Positions 16,600 through 25,346 of a DNA stretch of 64,000 nt are shown in pieces (within the stretch, counting starts at the first letter, position 1; every line of letters starts with the position of its first letter). Under the pieces are notes generated by a model. The model was given only the letters and a program-made list of their open reading frames with translations. It made no database searches and had not been told where the DNA came from. The translations under genes and the position numbers were made by a program. Origin of the DNA: Allorhizobium undicola ORS 992 = ATCC 700741 (GTDB lineage Bacteria > Pseudomonadota > Alphaproteobacteria > Rhizobiales > Rhizobiaceae); NCBI RefSeq assembly GCF_000621665.1, contig NZ_JHXQ01000009.1, positions 1 through 64,000 of the forward strand, written 5' to 3'.

Positions 16600-17847
16600 G
16601 TGCAGGACAAGAAAACGATACTGGTTCTTTTGAAAGGTTATCCGCGCCTTTCCGAAACCTTCATTGCCCAGGAATTGCTGGGGCTTGAGCAGGCGGGACA
16701 CCGGCTGGTGCTGGTGGCCATGCGACGCCCGACAGACAAGAAGCGTCACCCGGTGCATGATGAAATTCAGGCGCCGGTGCATTACCTGCCCGAATATCTG
16801 CATGAGGAGCCGCTGCGGGTTTTGAAAGCGATGTGGAAGGTCATGCGGATGCCGGGCAGGACGGCGGCTCTTTCGCAGTTTTTGCGGGATCTGCCGCGTG
16901 ATGTCAGCCGCAATCGCTTTCGCCGGTTCGGTCAGGCCGCCGTTCTGGCGGCGGAATGGCCGGGCGATGCAGGCTGGCTGCACGCGCATTTCATCCACAC
17001 GCCGGCTTCCGTGGCGCTTTATGCCAGTCTGTTGCGGGGCATGGGGTGGTCTGTTTCGGCCCACGCCAAGGACATATGGACCTCTGCCGATTGGGACATT
17101 GCCGAAAAGCTTGACCGCGCCGATTGGGCGGTGACGTGTACGCAGGCCGGTTTCACGCGGCTGAACGCGCTTTCGGGCGCGCGGCAAAACGTGCATCTCT
17201 CCTATCACGGGCTCGATCTTAAGCGTTTTCCGGCCTTCGACGCCCCCCGCAGCCAGCGCGACGGCAGCGATAGGTCAGAGCCGGTGCGCCTGCTCAGCGT
17301 TGGCCGCGCGGTGCGCAAAAAGGGGTATGACGTGTTGCTGCGGGCGCTTTCGAGCCTGCCGCGCGACCTCAACTGGCGCTTCACCCATATCGGGGGTGGC
17401 GAGGAACTGGTTCGCCTCAAGGCATTGGCAGACGAACTCGGCCTTGCGGAACGGATCGACTGGAAAGGGGCCATGGACCAGCGGGACGTGCTTTCGCATT
17501 ACCGTGAAAGCGATCTTTTCTGCCTTGCCTGCCGCATTACCGAAGACGGCGACCGCGACGGCCTGCCCAATGTGCTGGTGGAGGCGGCAAGCCAGGGGTT
17601 GATGGCGGTGAGTACGACGGTTTCAGGCATTTCCGAATTGTTTTCGGATGGCGAGAATGCCCTGCTCGTTGCTTCAGAAGATCCTGCCGCGCTGGCTCTT
17701 GCCTTGGAAAATGCCATGCGTCACCCTGAGCGCCGTCACGCTTTGGGCAGCGCGGCGGCGGCGCGGGTGCGCCGTGATTTCGATTATCGCAACAGCATTC
17801 GCGATCTCACGCGGCTGTTTGCCGAAAGCTGGAGCCGACGGGCATGA
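16600..17847 (+). CDS. Glycosyltransferase family 4
   Basis: 415 aa with a GTG start 2 nt after the preceding stop. GT-B fold. The N-terminus LVLLKGYPRLSETFIAQELLGLE is typical of exopolysaccharide and colanic-acid-type GT4 enzymes. HAHFIHTPASVALYASLLRG carries the acceptor-side His region. The C-terminal donor site is EDGDRDGLPNVLVEAASQGL (about 315-334), with the E-x7-E type arrangement modified to D...E. The last 4 bp overlap the next gene. Probably extends the same glycan as its two neighbours. Confidence 0.87.
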   Translation: MQDKKTILVLLKGYPRLSETFIAQELLGLEQAGHRLVLVAMRRPTDKKRHPVHDEIQAPVHYLPEYLHEEPLRVLKAMWKVMRMPGRTAALSQFLRDLPRDVSRNRFRRFGQAAVLAAEWPGDAGWLHAHFIHTPASVALYASLLRGMGWSVSAHAKDIWTSADWDIAEKLDRADWAVTCTQAGFTRLNALSGARQNVHLSYHGLDLKRFPAFDAPRSQRDGSDRSEPVRLLSVGRAVRKKGYDVLLRALSSLPRDLNWRFTHIGGGEELVRLKALADELGLAERIDWKGAMDQRDVLSHYRESDLFCLACRITEDGDRDGLPNVLVEAASQGLMAVSTTVSGISELFSDGENALLVASEDPAALALALENAMRHPERRHALGSAAAARVRRDFDYRNSIRDLTRLFAESWSRRA

Positions 17848-19013
17848 AGGGCGAAGTGCGCCGGGTGTTTTTCTATGTGCAGCATCTGCTGGGAATAGGC
17901 CATCTGGCCCGCGCCAGCCGGATTGCCGCCGCCATGGTGGAAGAGGGCATGGCCGTGACCATGGTTACAGGCGGCGCGCCCGTGAAGGGTTTTCCCGGTC
18001 CCGGCATCGAACATGTGCAACTGCCCGCTATCCTCAGTGCCGATGGCGGCTTTTCCGGGCTTGTCGATGAGCGTGGCCAACCGGTCGATACGGCCTTCGA
18101 GGCGGCGCGCGCCAAGCTGCTGCTGGCCGCCTTCGAGGGCGTGCAGCCGGACGCCGTGATCATCGAGGCCTTTCCCTTCGGGCGCCGGCAGGTGCGCTTC
18201 GAATTGCTGCCGCTTCTTGAGGCTATTGGCAAGGCAGGCAAGAGACCGCTGTTGTTTGCATCCATTCGCGACATTCTTCAGGAAAACCGCAAAGCCGGAC
18301 GCGACCGGGAAACGGTAGATCTGGTTCAGGCGCATTTCGATGGCGTTCTCGTGCATGGCGATCCTGATTTCATCCGGCTCGAGGAGACCTTCCCGCTGGC
18401 GAGCGAAATTCGCGACAAGGTGCTTTACACCGGGCTTGTGACGCCACCGCCACCCGAAGCTTCGGATGAGCATTTCGATTTCATCGTTTCGGCAGGCGGC
18501 GGGGCCGTTGGCGGCAGGTTGATTGCCGCAGCGCTTGAGGCCTCCGCGCTTCTGGGCGGCGATGAACGCTGGTGCGTCATTACCGGGCCCAATCTGCCGG
18601 AAGCCGAATTCCAGCGCTTTCAGGCCGAAAGCCAGGGCCGTGTGGCGCTTTACCGCTTCCGCCCGGATTTTCCAGGCCTTTTGCCCAATGCGAAACTGTC
18701 CATTTCGCAGGCAGGCTATAACACGGTCTGCGATCTTCTGCGGGCGCGCTGCCCCGGCCTTCTCATTCCCTTTGCGGCAGGTGGCGAGACGGAGCAGACA
18801 TTAAGGGCGGAAAAACTGAAGGCGCTGGGCCTTGCCGATGTGCTGCAAGAAGACGGGCTGACCGGCGAGGCCATGGCATTGGCCATTTCACGGGCGCGAA
18901 AGCTGCGCTTTCCCGCAAATCTCAGCATATCGCTGGATGGCGCCGCCACCACGGCCCGTCTTGTTCGTGGCTTCAACACCAATCACCCGCAGCCGACACC
19001 CGTGACGGCCTGA
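17844..19013 (+). CDS. MurG-like (GT28-fold) glycosyltransferase family protein
   Basis: 389 aa, overlapping the GT4 gene by 4 bp. The N-terminal YVQHLLGIGHLARASRIAAAM matches the GLGHLRR loop of the protein at 15392. The C-terminal half has SAGGGAVGGRLIAAAL near 217-232 and QAGYNTVCDLLRARCPGLLIP near 292-312, the donor-binding elements of the GT28 fold. The two MurG-like genes are therefore diverged relatives on either side of a GT4. After the stop come a stretch of palindromic elements and the convergent epimerase gene. Confidence 0.8.
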   Translation: MKGEVRRVFFYVQHLLGIGHLARASRIAAAMVEEGMAVTMVTGGAPVKGFPGPGIEHVQLPAILSADGGFSGLVDERGQPVDTAFEAARAKLLLAAFEGVQPDAVIIEAFPFGRRQVRFELLPLLEAIGKAGKRPLLFASIRDILQENRKAGRDRETVDLVQAHFDGVLVHGDPDFIRLEETFPLASEIRDKVLYTGLVTPPPPEASDEHFDFIVSAGGGAVGGRLIAAALEASALLGGDERWCVITGPNLPEAEFQRFQAESQGRVALYRFRPDFPGLLPNAKLSISQAGYNTVCDLLRARCPGLLIPFAAGGETEQTLRAEKLKALGLADVLQEDGLTGEAMALAISRARKLRFPANLSISLDGAATTARLVRGFNTNHPQPTPVTA

Positions 19014-19083
19014 TGGCAGGTTACGCGGGCACTTTCCGGCGGCGCCTTTCCGAAAACCTAAAAAGCTAACTCTCTGTTTTTAC

Positions 19084-19126
19084 GCATTTCCGGGCGCAAG
19101 ACCGAATGCACTTTTTCTGGAAATGC
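19084..19126. repeat. Palindromic element family B, diverged copy
   Basis: Ends GCATTTCC and GGAAATGC as in the other family B copies, but the core reads GGGCGCAAGACCGAATGCAC and no longer pairs well. It is the most decayed copy in the window. Confidence 0.6.
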
Positions 19127-19130
19127 CCCT

Positions 19131-19169
19131 AGATCGGTTCATTGTTTCACGGAAACATTGAACCGATCT
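19131..19169. repeat. Inverted repeat, 18-bp arms
   Basis: AGATCGGTTCATTGTTTC and GAAACATTGAACCGATCT pair with one bulged base around a 3-nt loop. It lies between two family B elements, giving a row of three hairpins (19084-19229) in the gap between the glycosyltransferase and the convergent epimerase. It may serve as a bidirectional end of transcripts, though it has no T run. Confidence 0.7.
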
Positions 19170-19185
19170 AACTATTTGTTTTTAC

Positions 19186-19229
19186 GCATTTTCAGACGGA
19201 AAACCGGCTTCCACTTTTCCTGAAAATGC
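19186..19229. repeat. Palindromic element family B, copy adjoining the epimerase stop
   Basis: GCATTTTCAGACGGAAAACC...GGAAAATGC-type 44-bp palindrome with ends GCATTTTC and GAAAATGC. Its right edge reads GCTCTA, and the epimerase stop codon (TAG on the minus strand) is made from this edge. The orientation is opposite to the 8929 and 8991 copies. Confidence 0.8.
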
Positions 19230-19230
19230 T

Positions 19231-20256
19231 CTAAAGCTTCAACTCCTGCGCATGGTCGCGATACCAGCGGACGGTGGCTTTTACGCCGTCGATCAGCGCG
19301 GTGGAGGGCTTTTGCCCGGTCAGCGCCAGCAGCAGATCGGGGCTGGCGAAGGTGCGCGGCACGTCACCCTTCTGCATGGGCAGCAGCGTGCGTTTGGCCT
19401 TTTGCCCCATCACATTTTCCAGCGTCTCGATAAAGTCCATCAGCGCCACGGGCTCGCCGCCGCCGATATTGACGATGCGGAAGGGGGCATTGTGCGACAG
19501 GGTGTCGATGTTTGCCGGGGCGGTGATGCGGTTTTCTTCCGCGGGTGCGATGGCGGAAAGGCCGATGATCGCGCTCACCAGATCATCGATATAGGTGAAA
19601 TCGCGGCTCATCCGGCCTTCGCCGTAAATCTCGATGGCCTCATCGGCCAGCATGGCCTTCATGAATTTGAACAGCGCCATGTCCGGCCTGCCCCAGGGGC
19701 CATAGACGGTGAAAAAGCGGAAGGCGGTGGTGGGCACCCGGTAGAGATGGGCGTAGCTGTGCGCCATCAGTTCCATGCCCTTCTTGCTGGCGGCATAGAA
19801 GGTCATCGGTTCATCGGCGCGGTCGGTTTCCCGAAAAGGGATGGCGGGATTTGCGCCGTAGATCGATGAGGTGGAGGCCAGCATCAGGTGCTGCACGCCG
19901 ATTTCGCGGGCAATGTCGATGACGTTCCACGAACCGACGAGGTTGGAACTGAGATAGGCCTGCGGATTTTCAAGGCTGTAGCGCACGCCGGCCTGGGCAG
20001 CCAAGTGAATGACGACATCGGGCGCGGCGGTGCGGATCGCCTGCTCCAGCCTTTCCCGGTCCTCCAGCATGGCGGTTATGCCTGTAAAACCGGGAAATTG
20101 TATAAGACCGGCAAGGCGGGCTTCCTTGAGGCGCAGATTGTAATAGGCGGTCATGCCGTCATAGCCCACCACCTCGTGACCGTCCTGCAACAGCCTGCGG
20201 GCGAGATGAAAGCCGATAAAGCCTGCTGTTCCGGTAATGAAATAGCGCACGGGCAT
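19231..20256 (-). CDS. NAD-dependent epimerase, UDP-glucuronate 4-epimerase (LspL) type
   Basis: 341 aa from the ATG at 20256, which has CAGGA placed before it. An upstream ATG at 20286 lies inside a perfect palindrome and is less likely. Extended SDR: nucleotide motif GTAGFIG (9-15), STSSIYG with the catalytic Ser/Thr, and YAASKKG with the Tyr-x3-Lys pair. Residues such as [20 protein letters not shown] and [13 protein letters not shown] are characteristic of LspL/CapI-like UDP-glucuronate 4-epimerases that make UDP-galacturonate. The nucleotide-sugar dehydrogenase at 4554 could feed the same pool. It forms the right boundary of the glycan region. Confidence 0.85.
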   Translation of the reverse strand: MPVRYFITGTAGFIGFHLARRLLQDGHEVVGYDGMTAYYNLRLKEARLAGLIQFPGFTGITAMLEDRERLEQAIRTAAPDVVIHLAAQAGVRYSLENPQAYLSSNLVGSWNVIDIAREIGVQHLMLASTSSIYGANPAIPFRETDRADEPMTFYAASKKGMELMAHSYAHLYRVPTTAFRFFTVYGPWGRPDMALFKFMKAMLADEAIEIYGEGRMSRDFTYIDDLVSAIIGLSAIAPAEENRITAPANIDTLSHNAPFRIVNIGGGEPVALMDFIETLENVMGQKAKRTLLPMQKGDVPRTFASPDLLLALTGQKPSTALIDGVKATVRWYRDHAQELKL

Positions 20257-20271
20257 GATCCTGACAGGTGA

Positions 20272-20306
20272 GAAGCGCCGCTGCATCTTTCATGCAGCGG
20301 CGCTTC
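20272..20306. repeat. Perfect 35-bp palindrome with T-rich right flank
   Basis: Arms of 15 bp (GAAGCGCCGCTGCAT and ATGCAGCGGCGCTTC) pair perfectly around CTTTC. The right side continues TTATCGTTTTTT. It lies between the chemoreceptor stop and the epimerase start, both read on the minus strand. On the plus strand it would look like a terminator with an interrupted T run. On the minus strand it sits in the epimerase leader with no T run. Confidence 0.75.
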
Positions 20307-20361
20307 TTATCGTTTTTTCATGGCAACGGAAAAGCCTTTTCCCTGAATGGCGCGGAAAAAC

Positions 20362-22893
20362 TCAGGCCGCCATGGACCCTGCGCGGCGCTGGTCCTCCGG
20401 CTTGAGCTTGAACTGGTTGACAAGGTTCATCAGTTCGTCGGCCTCGTCGGCCAATTGGCGGGTGGCCGCATTGGTCTCTTCCACCATGGCGGCGTTGCGC
20501 TGGGTCATCTGGTCCATGCCGTTGACGGAGGAGTTGATTTCACCAAGCGCCACGGCCTGATCGCGGCTGCCGGAGACGATGGCTTCGACGCGCTGGGAAA
20601 CCGTAACGATCTTGGCGGAAATTTCGCCCAGTACCGTGCCGGTGCGCTGCACCAGCTCCGAACCGGAGGCAACTTCCGTCGAGGATTTGTGAATGAGATC
20701 CTTGATCTGCTGGGCGGCGCCGGCAGAACGCTGGGCAAGTTCACGCACTTCCTGCGCCACCACCGCAAAGCCCTTGCCCGCTTCGCCCGCACGGGCGGCC
20801 TCGATGCCGGCATTGAGGGCCAGAAGGTTGGTCTGGAAGGCGATCTCATCGATCACGTCGATGATCTGCACGATCTGGCCCGAGGCCTCCTCGATACGTG
20901 TCATGGCGTTGATGGCATCCGTTACCACGCGGGAGGAGGTGTCGGCTGCGGTCTTGGTTTCGGTCACGATGCGGTTGGCGTCTTCAGCCTGTGCGGCGGA
21001 GGTCTTCACCGTCGAGGTGATTTCAGCGACGGCGGCGGCGGTTTCTTCCAACGAGGCGGCCTGCTGTTCGGTGCGCTTGGCAAGATCGTCTGCGGCCGAG
21101 CTCATTTCAGCGGCATTGCGCTGGATCATGAAGGTGTTGGAGCGAATGTTCGTCATCGTTTCCTGAAGACGCATGAGCGAACTGTTGAAGTCGGTGCGCA
21201 ACTGCTCCAGGCGGCCATGGAATGGCGTATCGATCGTGGATGAGATGTCGCCATTCGCCAGACGGCCAAGGCCCGAGGCGAGCGCGCCGACGGCAAACTC
21301 GATCTGCCGGTCGGTTTCCTGTTTTTCCGCATCGTTGCGGCGGCGTTCGGCTTCGGCTTCGGCACGTTCGGCCGCGCTTTGCTTTTCGATCTCGATCTTG
21401 GAAAGGGCGTTCTGTTTGAAGACACCGAGCGCACGGGCCATCTCACCGATTTCATCGATGCGGGCTTCGCCGTTGATGCGAATATCCAGCACGCCTTCCG
21501 CCAGCCGCCGCATGGCGGCGGTGATCTGCCCGATCGGACCCTTGAAGGTCAGCACAAGGCCGATGCCTGCGAAAATCGAGATGAGGATGCCAAGGACCAT
21601 CGCCCCGATGGAGATCGAATTGGCGTCCTGACGCTCTTCGCCCGCGCTGATTTTCTGCAATTCGGCGAAGCTGGTCAGCTGCTTCCAGATCTTGTCGAGG
21701 TCCGCCTTTGCCGTGGCGAAATTCTGCTGCCGGTCGAGGCTGGTCTTCACCAATGCGGCGCTGGCCTTGTCCATGCCGTCGATGGCGCCAAGCAGCTTGT
21801 CGCGGATCGGCTGGTAGAAATCCATCGTACCGGCGCTGCCATCCAGCGAGGTCAGCGTCTTGCGCATGGAAAGGAATTCCTGGGCGATGCGCTTGAGGTT
21901 CTCGTCCGTCGGCGCAAGCATGAAGCGTGCGGTGGTGATCTGAAGCGCATAGCCGGAATTGATAACGTTGCGGCCGTCATTCACCACGGCCTGCGCCTGT
22001 TCCATCGGCTTGTCCAGCGTGCCGAATTTCAGCGTCGCATCCTTCATCTTCTGCTGTGCGGCAAGGTTGAGATAGGCCGAAAGCTGCGTGAAATTGCGAA
22101 GCTTGACGGCCATGGCGTCAATGACCTCTTGCGACTTGTCACCCGCTGTCACGAGATCGGTAAGATCCTTGACCAGCGTTTCCACCGTCTTGGCGGCGGA
22201 TTTGTTCTGGTCGGGCAGAGCTACGGCCAGAACACGCTGCTTGCTTTTCAGGTCTGGCATACTTGCCGCGACCAAAGCGAATTTTTCGTCGATGCTTTCG
22301 AGCTTGCCGAATTTCGAGTTGAGCTCGCTGAGGGCCGCGCTGGTGGACATGATGCGGTCGGCATCGCGGAGCATCTGCTTGGCCTGCGCTTCATCGTCAT
22401 TGACGGTGCGCTGTAGCTTCTTCATGGCTTCGTTGAGGTTCACGCTGGTATTGACGACAGTCGCGAGGCCTTTCTGCATTTCCTTGATAAGGCCGGTTTC
22501 GGTTTCATGGATAGACCAGAGCGTGCCTATGCGATTGGTAATGCCATCGACGGCGTCGGCGGCATTTTCCAGCTCGGTGCGTCCTTCGGCCTCAGGCGTC
22601 AGGCGATCCAGCGTATCGCGCAGAACCTGCTGCTGCTCCTTGAGCTTGCCCGTAACCGCATCGCGCGTGGCGGGCGTGGTCTGGTCCAGAAAGTCGCTCA
22701 TCGCGGCAGAGACGTCGCGGAAACCACTGAGAGACTGCAACACGCTGTTCGATAGCTCCATGCGCCCTTGCAGAAGTCCGGAAGCGTAAAGCCCGGTCAG
22801 GCCAACGGCGCTAATGGAGACAACGAAAGGCAGAATGAAGATCAGCACTTTGGTCTGGATGCGGAAACGCGACAGCACTCGATCAATCAACAT
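20362..22893 (-). CDS. Methyl-accepting chemotaxis protein
   Basis: 843 aa from ATG 22893, preceded by GGAGGAG at good spacing. The frame runs on to 23475 but that part does not look like protein. A membrane helix lies at about 14-36. A long periplasmic helical sensor (about 40-415) resembles the helical-bundle class and is longer than a single HBM domain. The second membrane helix is near 425-445 ([21 protein letters not shown]), then HAMP, a coiled coil, and the signalling tip [18 protein letters not shown]. No CheA-binding pentapeptide tail or che genes are visible nearby. The ligand is unknown. Confidence 0.9.
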   Translation of the reverse strand: MLIDRVLSRFRIQTKVLIFILPFVVSISAVGLTGLYASGLLQGRMELSNSVLQSLSGFRDVSAAMSDFLDQTTPATRDAVTGKLKEQQQVLRDTLDRLTPEAEGRTELENAADAVDGITNRIGTLWSIHETETGLIKEMQKGLATVVNTSVNLNEAMKKLQRTVNDDEAQAKQMLRDADRIMSTSAALSELNSKFGKLESIDEKFALVAASMPDLKSKQRVLAVALPDQNKSAAKTVETLVKDLTDLVTAGDKSQEVIDAMAVKLRNFTQLSAYLNLAAQQKMKDATLKFGTLDKPMEQAQAVVNDGRNVINSGYALQITTARFMLAPTDENLKRIAQEFLSMRKTLTSLDGSAGTMDFYQPIRDKLLGAIDGMDKASAALVKTSLDRQQNFATAKADLDKIWKQLTSFAELQKISAGEERQDANSISIGAMVLGILISIFAGIGLVLTFKGPIGQITAAMRRLAEGVLDIRINGEARIDEIGEMARALGVFKQNALSKIEIEKQSAAERAEAEAERRRNDAEKQETDRQIEFAVGALASGLGRLANGDISSTIDTPFHGRLEQLRTDFNSSLMRLQETMTNIRSNTFMIQRNAAEMSSAADDLAKRTEQQAASLEETAAAVAEITSTVKTSAAQAEDANRIVTETKTAADTSSRVVTDAINAMTRIEEASGQIVQIIDVIDEIAFQTNLLALNAGIEAARAGEAGKGFAVVAQEVRELAQRSAGAAQQIKDLIHKSSTEVASGSELVQRTGTVLGEISAKIVTVSQRVEAIVSGSRDQAVALGEINSSVNGMDQMTQRNAAMVEETNAATRQLADEADELMNLVNQFKLKPEDQRRAGSMAA

Positions 22894-23250
22894 CAATTTT
22901 GCTCCTCCAGTCCGCCCGCGATCATGTTCGCGGCAGGCTGCCGATTCGTTAAGGCCAGCCGTGGGGAAAGGAAACGCCCTTCGCCTGGCTGGTTCGATCC
23001 TGCAAGATGTGCGGCTCCTCCTCATGGAGCGCAGACCTTGCCGTTGTCTTCCCGGCGGGCATTCATCGCCCGTGGAAGCCACCCGCGGATTCATCAGCTG
23101 CAAGTTATGAGCTTCCAATGTTAAGATGTACTTAAATGGAGCGGCGCGTGGCGGGATTTCGCTGATCTTCGCCGCTTTCAACCCCCTTTTTCGCAGGGCA
23201 TTTCGCTTTGCTTGCAGATGCTGTATAGCGGGCGGCGTTCTGGTTGCAGC
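22894..23250. other. Divergent intergenic region, no gene seen
   Basis: 357 bases between the chemoreceptor (leftward) and the DMT transporter (rightward), so it must carry both promoters. A short inverted repeat TTAAG-ATGTA-CTTAA at 23121-23135 lies in its most AT-rich part and could be an operator or promoter region for the chemoreceptor. No -35/-10 pair is convincing and no conserved ORF was seen. Confidence 0.45.
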
Positions 23251-24174
23251 ATGATGGAGCCTTGCTTGCCGTCTGATTTTTTTCGTCGCCGCATCGCGCT
23301 TGGCGGTCCGGCCATCATGCTGCTTGGCATGTTGATGTTTGCCCTGAACGACGCAATGGCCAAGGCGCTGGTTGCAGATTACGGATTGGGGCAGGTGGTG
23401 GTACTGCGCAGTCTGGCGGCGCTTGTCCTGCTGTTGCCTTTTCTGGCCGGTGGCGGATGGCGCATGGTGCGCCATGTCGAGCAGCCCCGGATGCAGCTTG
23501 CCCGCGTTCTGGCGTCAACGGTTGAGATCATCACCTTTTACTTCGCCGTCAAGGCCCTGCCACTTGCCGATGTGATGACCTACTGGCTGGCTGCGCCGAT
23601 CTATGTGGCCGCGGCCTCGCCCTTTCTGCTTGGGGAGCGGCTGGGGTGGCGGCGGATCAGCGCCATTCTGGTGGGATTTATTGGTGTGCTTATTACGCTG
23701 GAGCCCTCCAGCCAGATGTTCACGCCCGCAGCAACGGTCTCGATTGCAGGGAGTGCTGCCTTTGCCTTCATGATGCTGTCCGGCCGCTCGCTTCGCGGCA
23801 CGCCGGACAGGATGCTGGTGCTGTTTCAGGTGGTGGCGGCCCTGATCGGCGGCCTTTTCTTCGCGCCTTTCGATTGGGCGCCGATTGCCTCCACCGGCCA
23901 TTTCCTCATGCTTTCCATGCTTGGGGTCGTTTCCATGGGCGCGCATATGCTGGTCAACAGGGCTTTGAAAATGGCTGATGCGGCGGCGGTCGCGCCCTTG
24001 CAATATACATTGTTGCTATGGGCGGTCATTTTCGGCTGGCTGTTCTTCGGCGATGTTCCTCGCCCCAGCATGATTGTCGGCGCCTCGCTCATCATCGCGT
24101 CCGGCCTGTTCATTTTCTTCCGTGAAAGGCAATTGAAGAAACGCGACTGCATTTTGCCTGCCGTGCCCGAGTAA
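23251..24174 (+). CDS. DMT-family (EamA) transporter
   Basis: 307 aa from ATG 23251; ATG 23254 and an upstream ATG at 23212 are also possible. There are ten hydrophobic segments in two EamA repeats, beginning [23 protein letters not shown], with [27 protein letters not shown] in the first half. The ending [12 protein letters not shown] is typical of the RhaT/EamA/SAM-transporter-like exporters. These are inner-membrane proteins that move metabolites or nucleotide-linked compounds; the substrate is not predictable. It ends 7 nt from the convergent DUF454 gene. Confidence 0.85.
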   Translation: MMEPCLPSDFFRRRIALGGPAIMLLGMLMFALNDAMAKALVADYGLGQVVVLRSLAALVLLLPFLAGGGWRMVRHVEQPRMQLARVLASTVEIITFYFAVKALPLADVMTYWLAAPIYVAAASPFLLGERLGWRRISAILVGFIGVLITLEPSSQMFTPAATVSIAGSAAFAFMMLSGRSLRGTPDRMLVLFQVVAALIGGLFFAPFDWAPIASTGHFLMLSMLGVVSMGAHMLVNRALKMADAAAVAPLQYTLLLWAVIFGWLFFGDVPRPSMIVGASLIIASGLFIFFRERQLKKRDCILPAVPE

Positions 24175-24181
24175 GGGTGTT

Positions 24182-24544
24182 CTATCTCTTCGGATCCGGC
24201 CTGCTCACCACGAAGGCAGCGCTGCCGAGGAGAATAAGACCCGTGATTGCCTTGAGGGCCGTCGATGCATTCGAGGTCAGCGCCATGGCCGCAAAGCTGA
24301 CCGCCATGACGATGACGGCGAGGAGCTTTGCCTTTCTTGAAATCGCACCCTGCTTTCGCCAATCGAGGAGGGGCTGGCCGAAGCGTGGATGATCCAGCAG
24401 CCATTGTTCAAAGCGCGGTGAGGAACGGGCAAACAGGGCGGCGGCCAGGATCATGAAGGGGGTAGTGGGCAAAAGAGGCACGAAAATGCCGATAATTCCA
24501 AGGCCGACGAAAAACCACCCCAGGGCCATCAGGATCAGTCGCAT
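24182..24544 (-). CDS. DUF454 (YbaN) family membrane protein
   Basis: 120 aa from the ATG at 24544, which follows GGGAGA; an ATG at 24580 is less likely. The family pattern is clear: GWFFVGLGIIGIFVPLLPTTPF at the N-terminus, FARSSPRFEQWLLDHPRFG in the loop, then two hydrophobic helices. YbaN-like proteins are small inner-membrane proteins of unknown function. No operon partner is evident; it is convergent with the DMT transporter. Confidence 0.85.
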   Translation of the reverse strand: MRLILMALGWFFVGLGIIGIFVPLLPTTPFMILAAALFARSSPRFEQWLLDHPRFGQPLLDWRKQGAISRKAKLLAVIVMAVSFAAMALTSNASTALKAITGLILLGSAAFVVSRPDPKR

Positions 24545-24637
24545 CAGTTTCTCCCGGCATTTTCTTCTGTCAGGGCGCAAGCCATGGCAGATTTCCGGAG
24601 GGGAAAACGGTTATACACTTTTCGCAGGTCAATGCGC

Positions 24638-24672
24638 AAAAGGCCATGATCGGCAGCGATCATGGCCTTTTT
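24638..24672. terminator. Bidirectional terminator after dgoA
   Basis: Twelve-base arms AGGCCATGATCG and CGATCATGGCCT pair perfectly around GCAG. They are flanked by AAAA on the left and TTTTT on the right, so a U run follows the hairpin on either strand. It lies 27 nt beyond the dgoA stop and would end the leftward gal-aldH-dgoK-dgoA transcript. Confidence 0.88.
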
Positions 24673-24698
24673 CCCGATCTTTTTCCAGAGGCGGTCTG

Positions 24699-25346
24699 TC
24701 AGCTTTTATGGGCCGCCACGGCGGCGTCATAGGCGGCTACCAGCGCATTTGCCTTGGCCTTGACGCCATCGGCCTTGTCGCCAGGCTTGTAGAGGCTGGT
24801 GCCAATCCCGAATGCGCGGGCGCCTGCCTTGAGGTAATCGCCGAAATTATGCTCTCCCACCCCGCCAACTGCGCCAAGCGGAATATGGGGCGGCATGATG
24901 GCCTTGATCGCGGCAATGCCGCTTGGGCCAAGAACGCTTGCAGGAAAGAACTTGATGGCCGAGGCGCCTGCCTTGACGGCTGCCAGCGCCTCCGTGGGGG
25001 TGAAGGCGCCGGGCATGGACACCATGCCGAGCCGCGCGGCAAGCCCGATGACTGCCGGGTCGGTATTGGGGGTGACGAGCAGATTGCCGCCAACGCCATG
25101 CAGGCGTTCCACATCGGCGACATCCAGAACCGTTCCTGCGCCGATCAGCACCGAGGAGGGCGCCAGCTTGCGCGCCTTTTCGATAGACAGGAAGGGATCG
25201 GGCGAATTGAGCGGCACTTCTATGGCTTCGAAGCCCTCTTCCAGCAGAACGGTGACAACGCTCTCAATGTCCTGAGGCGTGATGCCGCGCAAAATGGCAA
25301 CCAGTTCCCGCTTCAATTGCGGCCAGACGACGCTTTGAGATGTCAT
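24699..25346 (-). CDS. dgoA: 2-dehydro-3-deoxy-6-phosphogalactonate aldolase
   Basis: 215 aa from ATG 25346, which overlaps the dgoK stop (ATGA, 4 bp). Class I aldolase of the KDPG/KHG family. Schiff-base lysine K132 lies in AIKFFPAS, the catalytic Glu in EGFEAIEVPLNSP (37-49), and GIGTSLY closes the barrel. It cleaves KDPGal to pyruvate and glyceraldehyde 3-phosphate, the last step of the De Ley-Doudoroff galactose pathway. KDPG specificity cannot be excluded by sequence, but coupling to dgoK supports KDPGal. Confidence 0.9.
   Translation of the reverse strand: MTSQSVVWPQLKRELVAILRGITPQDIESVVTVLLEEGFEAIEVPLNSPDPFLSIEKARKLAPSSVLIGAGTVLDVADVERLHGVGGNLLVTPNTDPAVIGLAARLGMVSMPGAFTPTEALAAVKAGASAIKFFPASVLGPSGIAAIKAIMPPHIPLGAVGGVGEHNFGDYLKAGARAFGIGTSLYKPGDKADGVKAKANALVAAYDAAVAAHKS

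Noticed and set aside
22894..23475. N-terminal extension of the chemoreceptor to 1037 aa
   Set aside because: The extension is low in hydrophobic structure, overlaps the DMT transporter on the other strand, and a strong GGAGGAG site points to the ATG at 22893.
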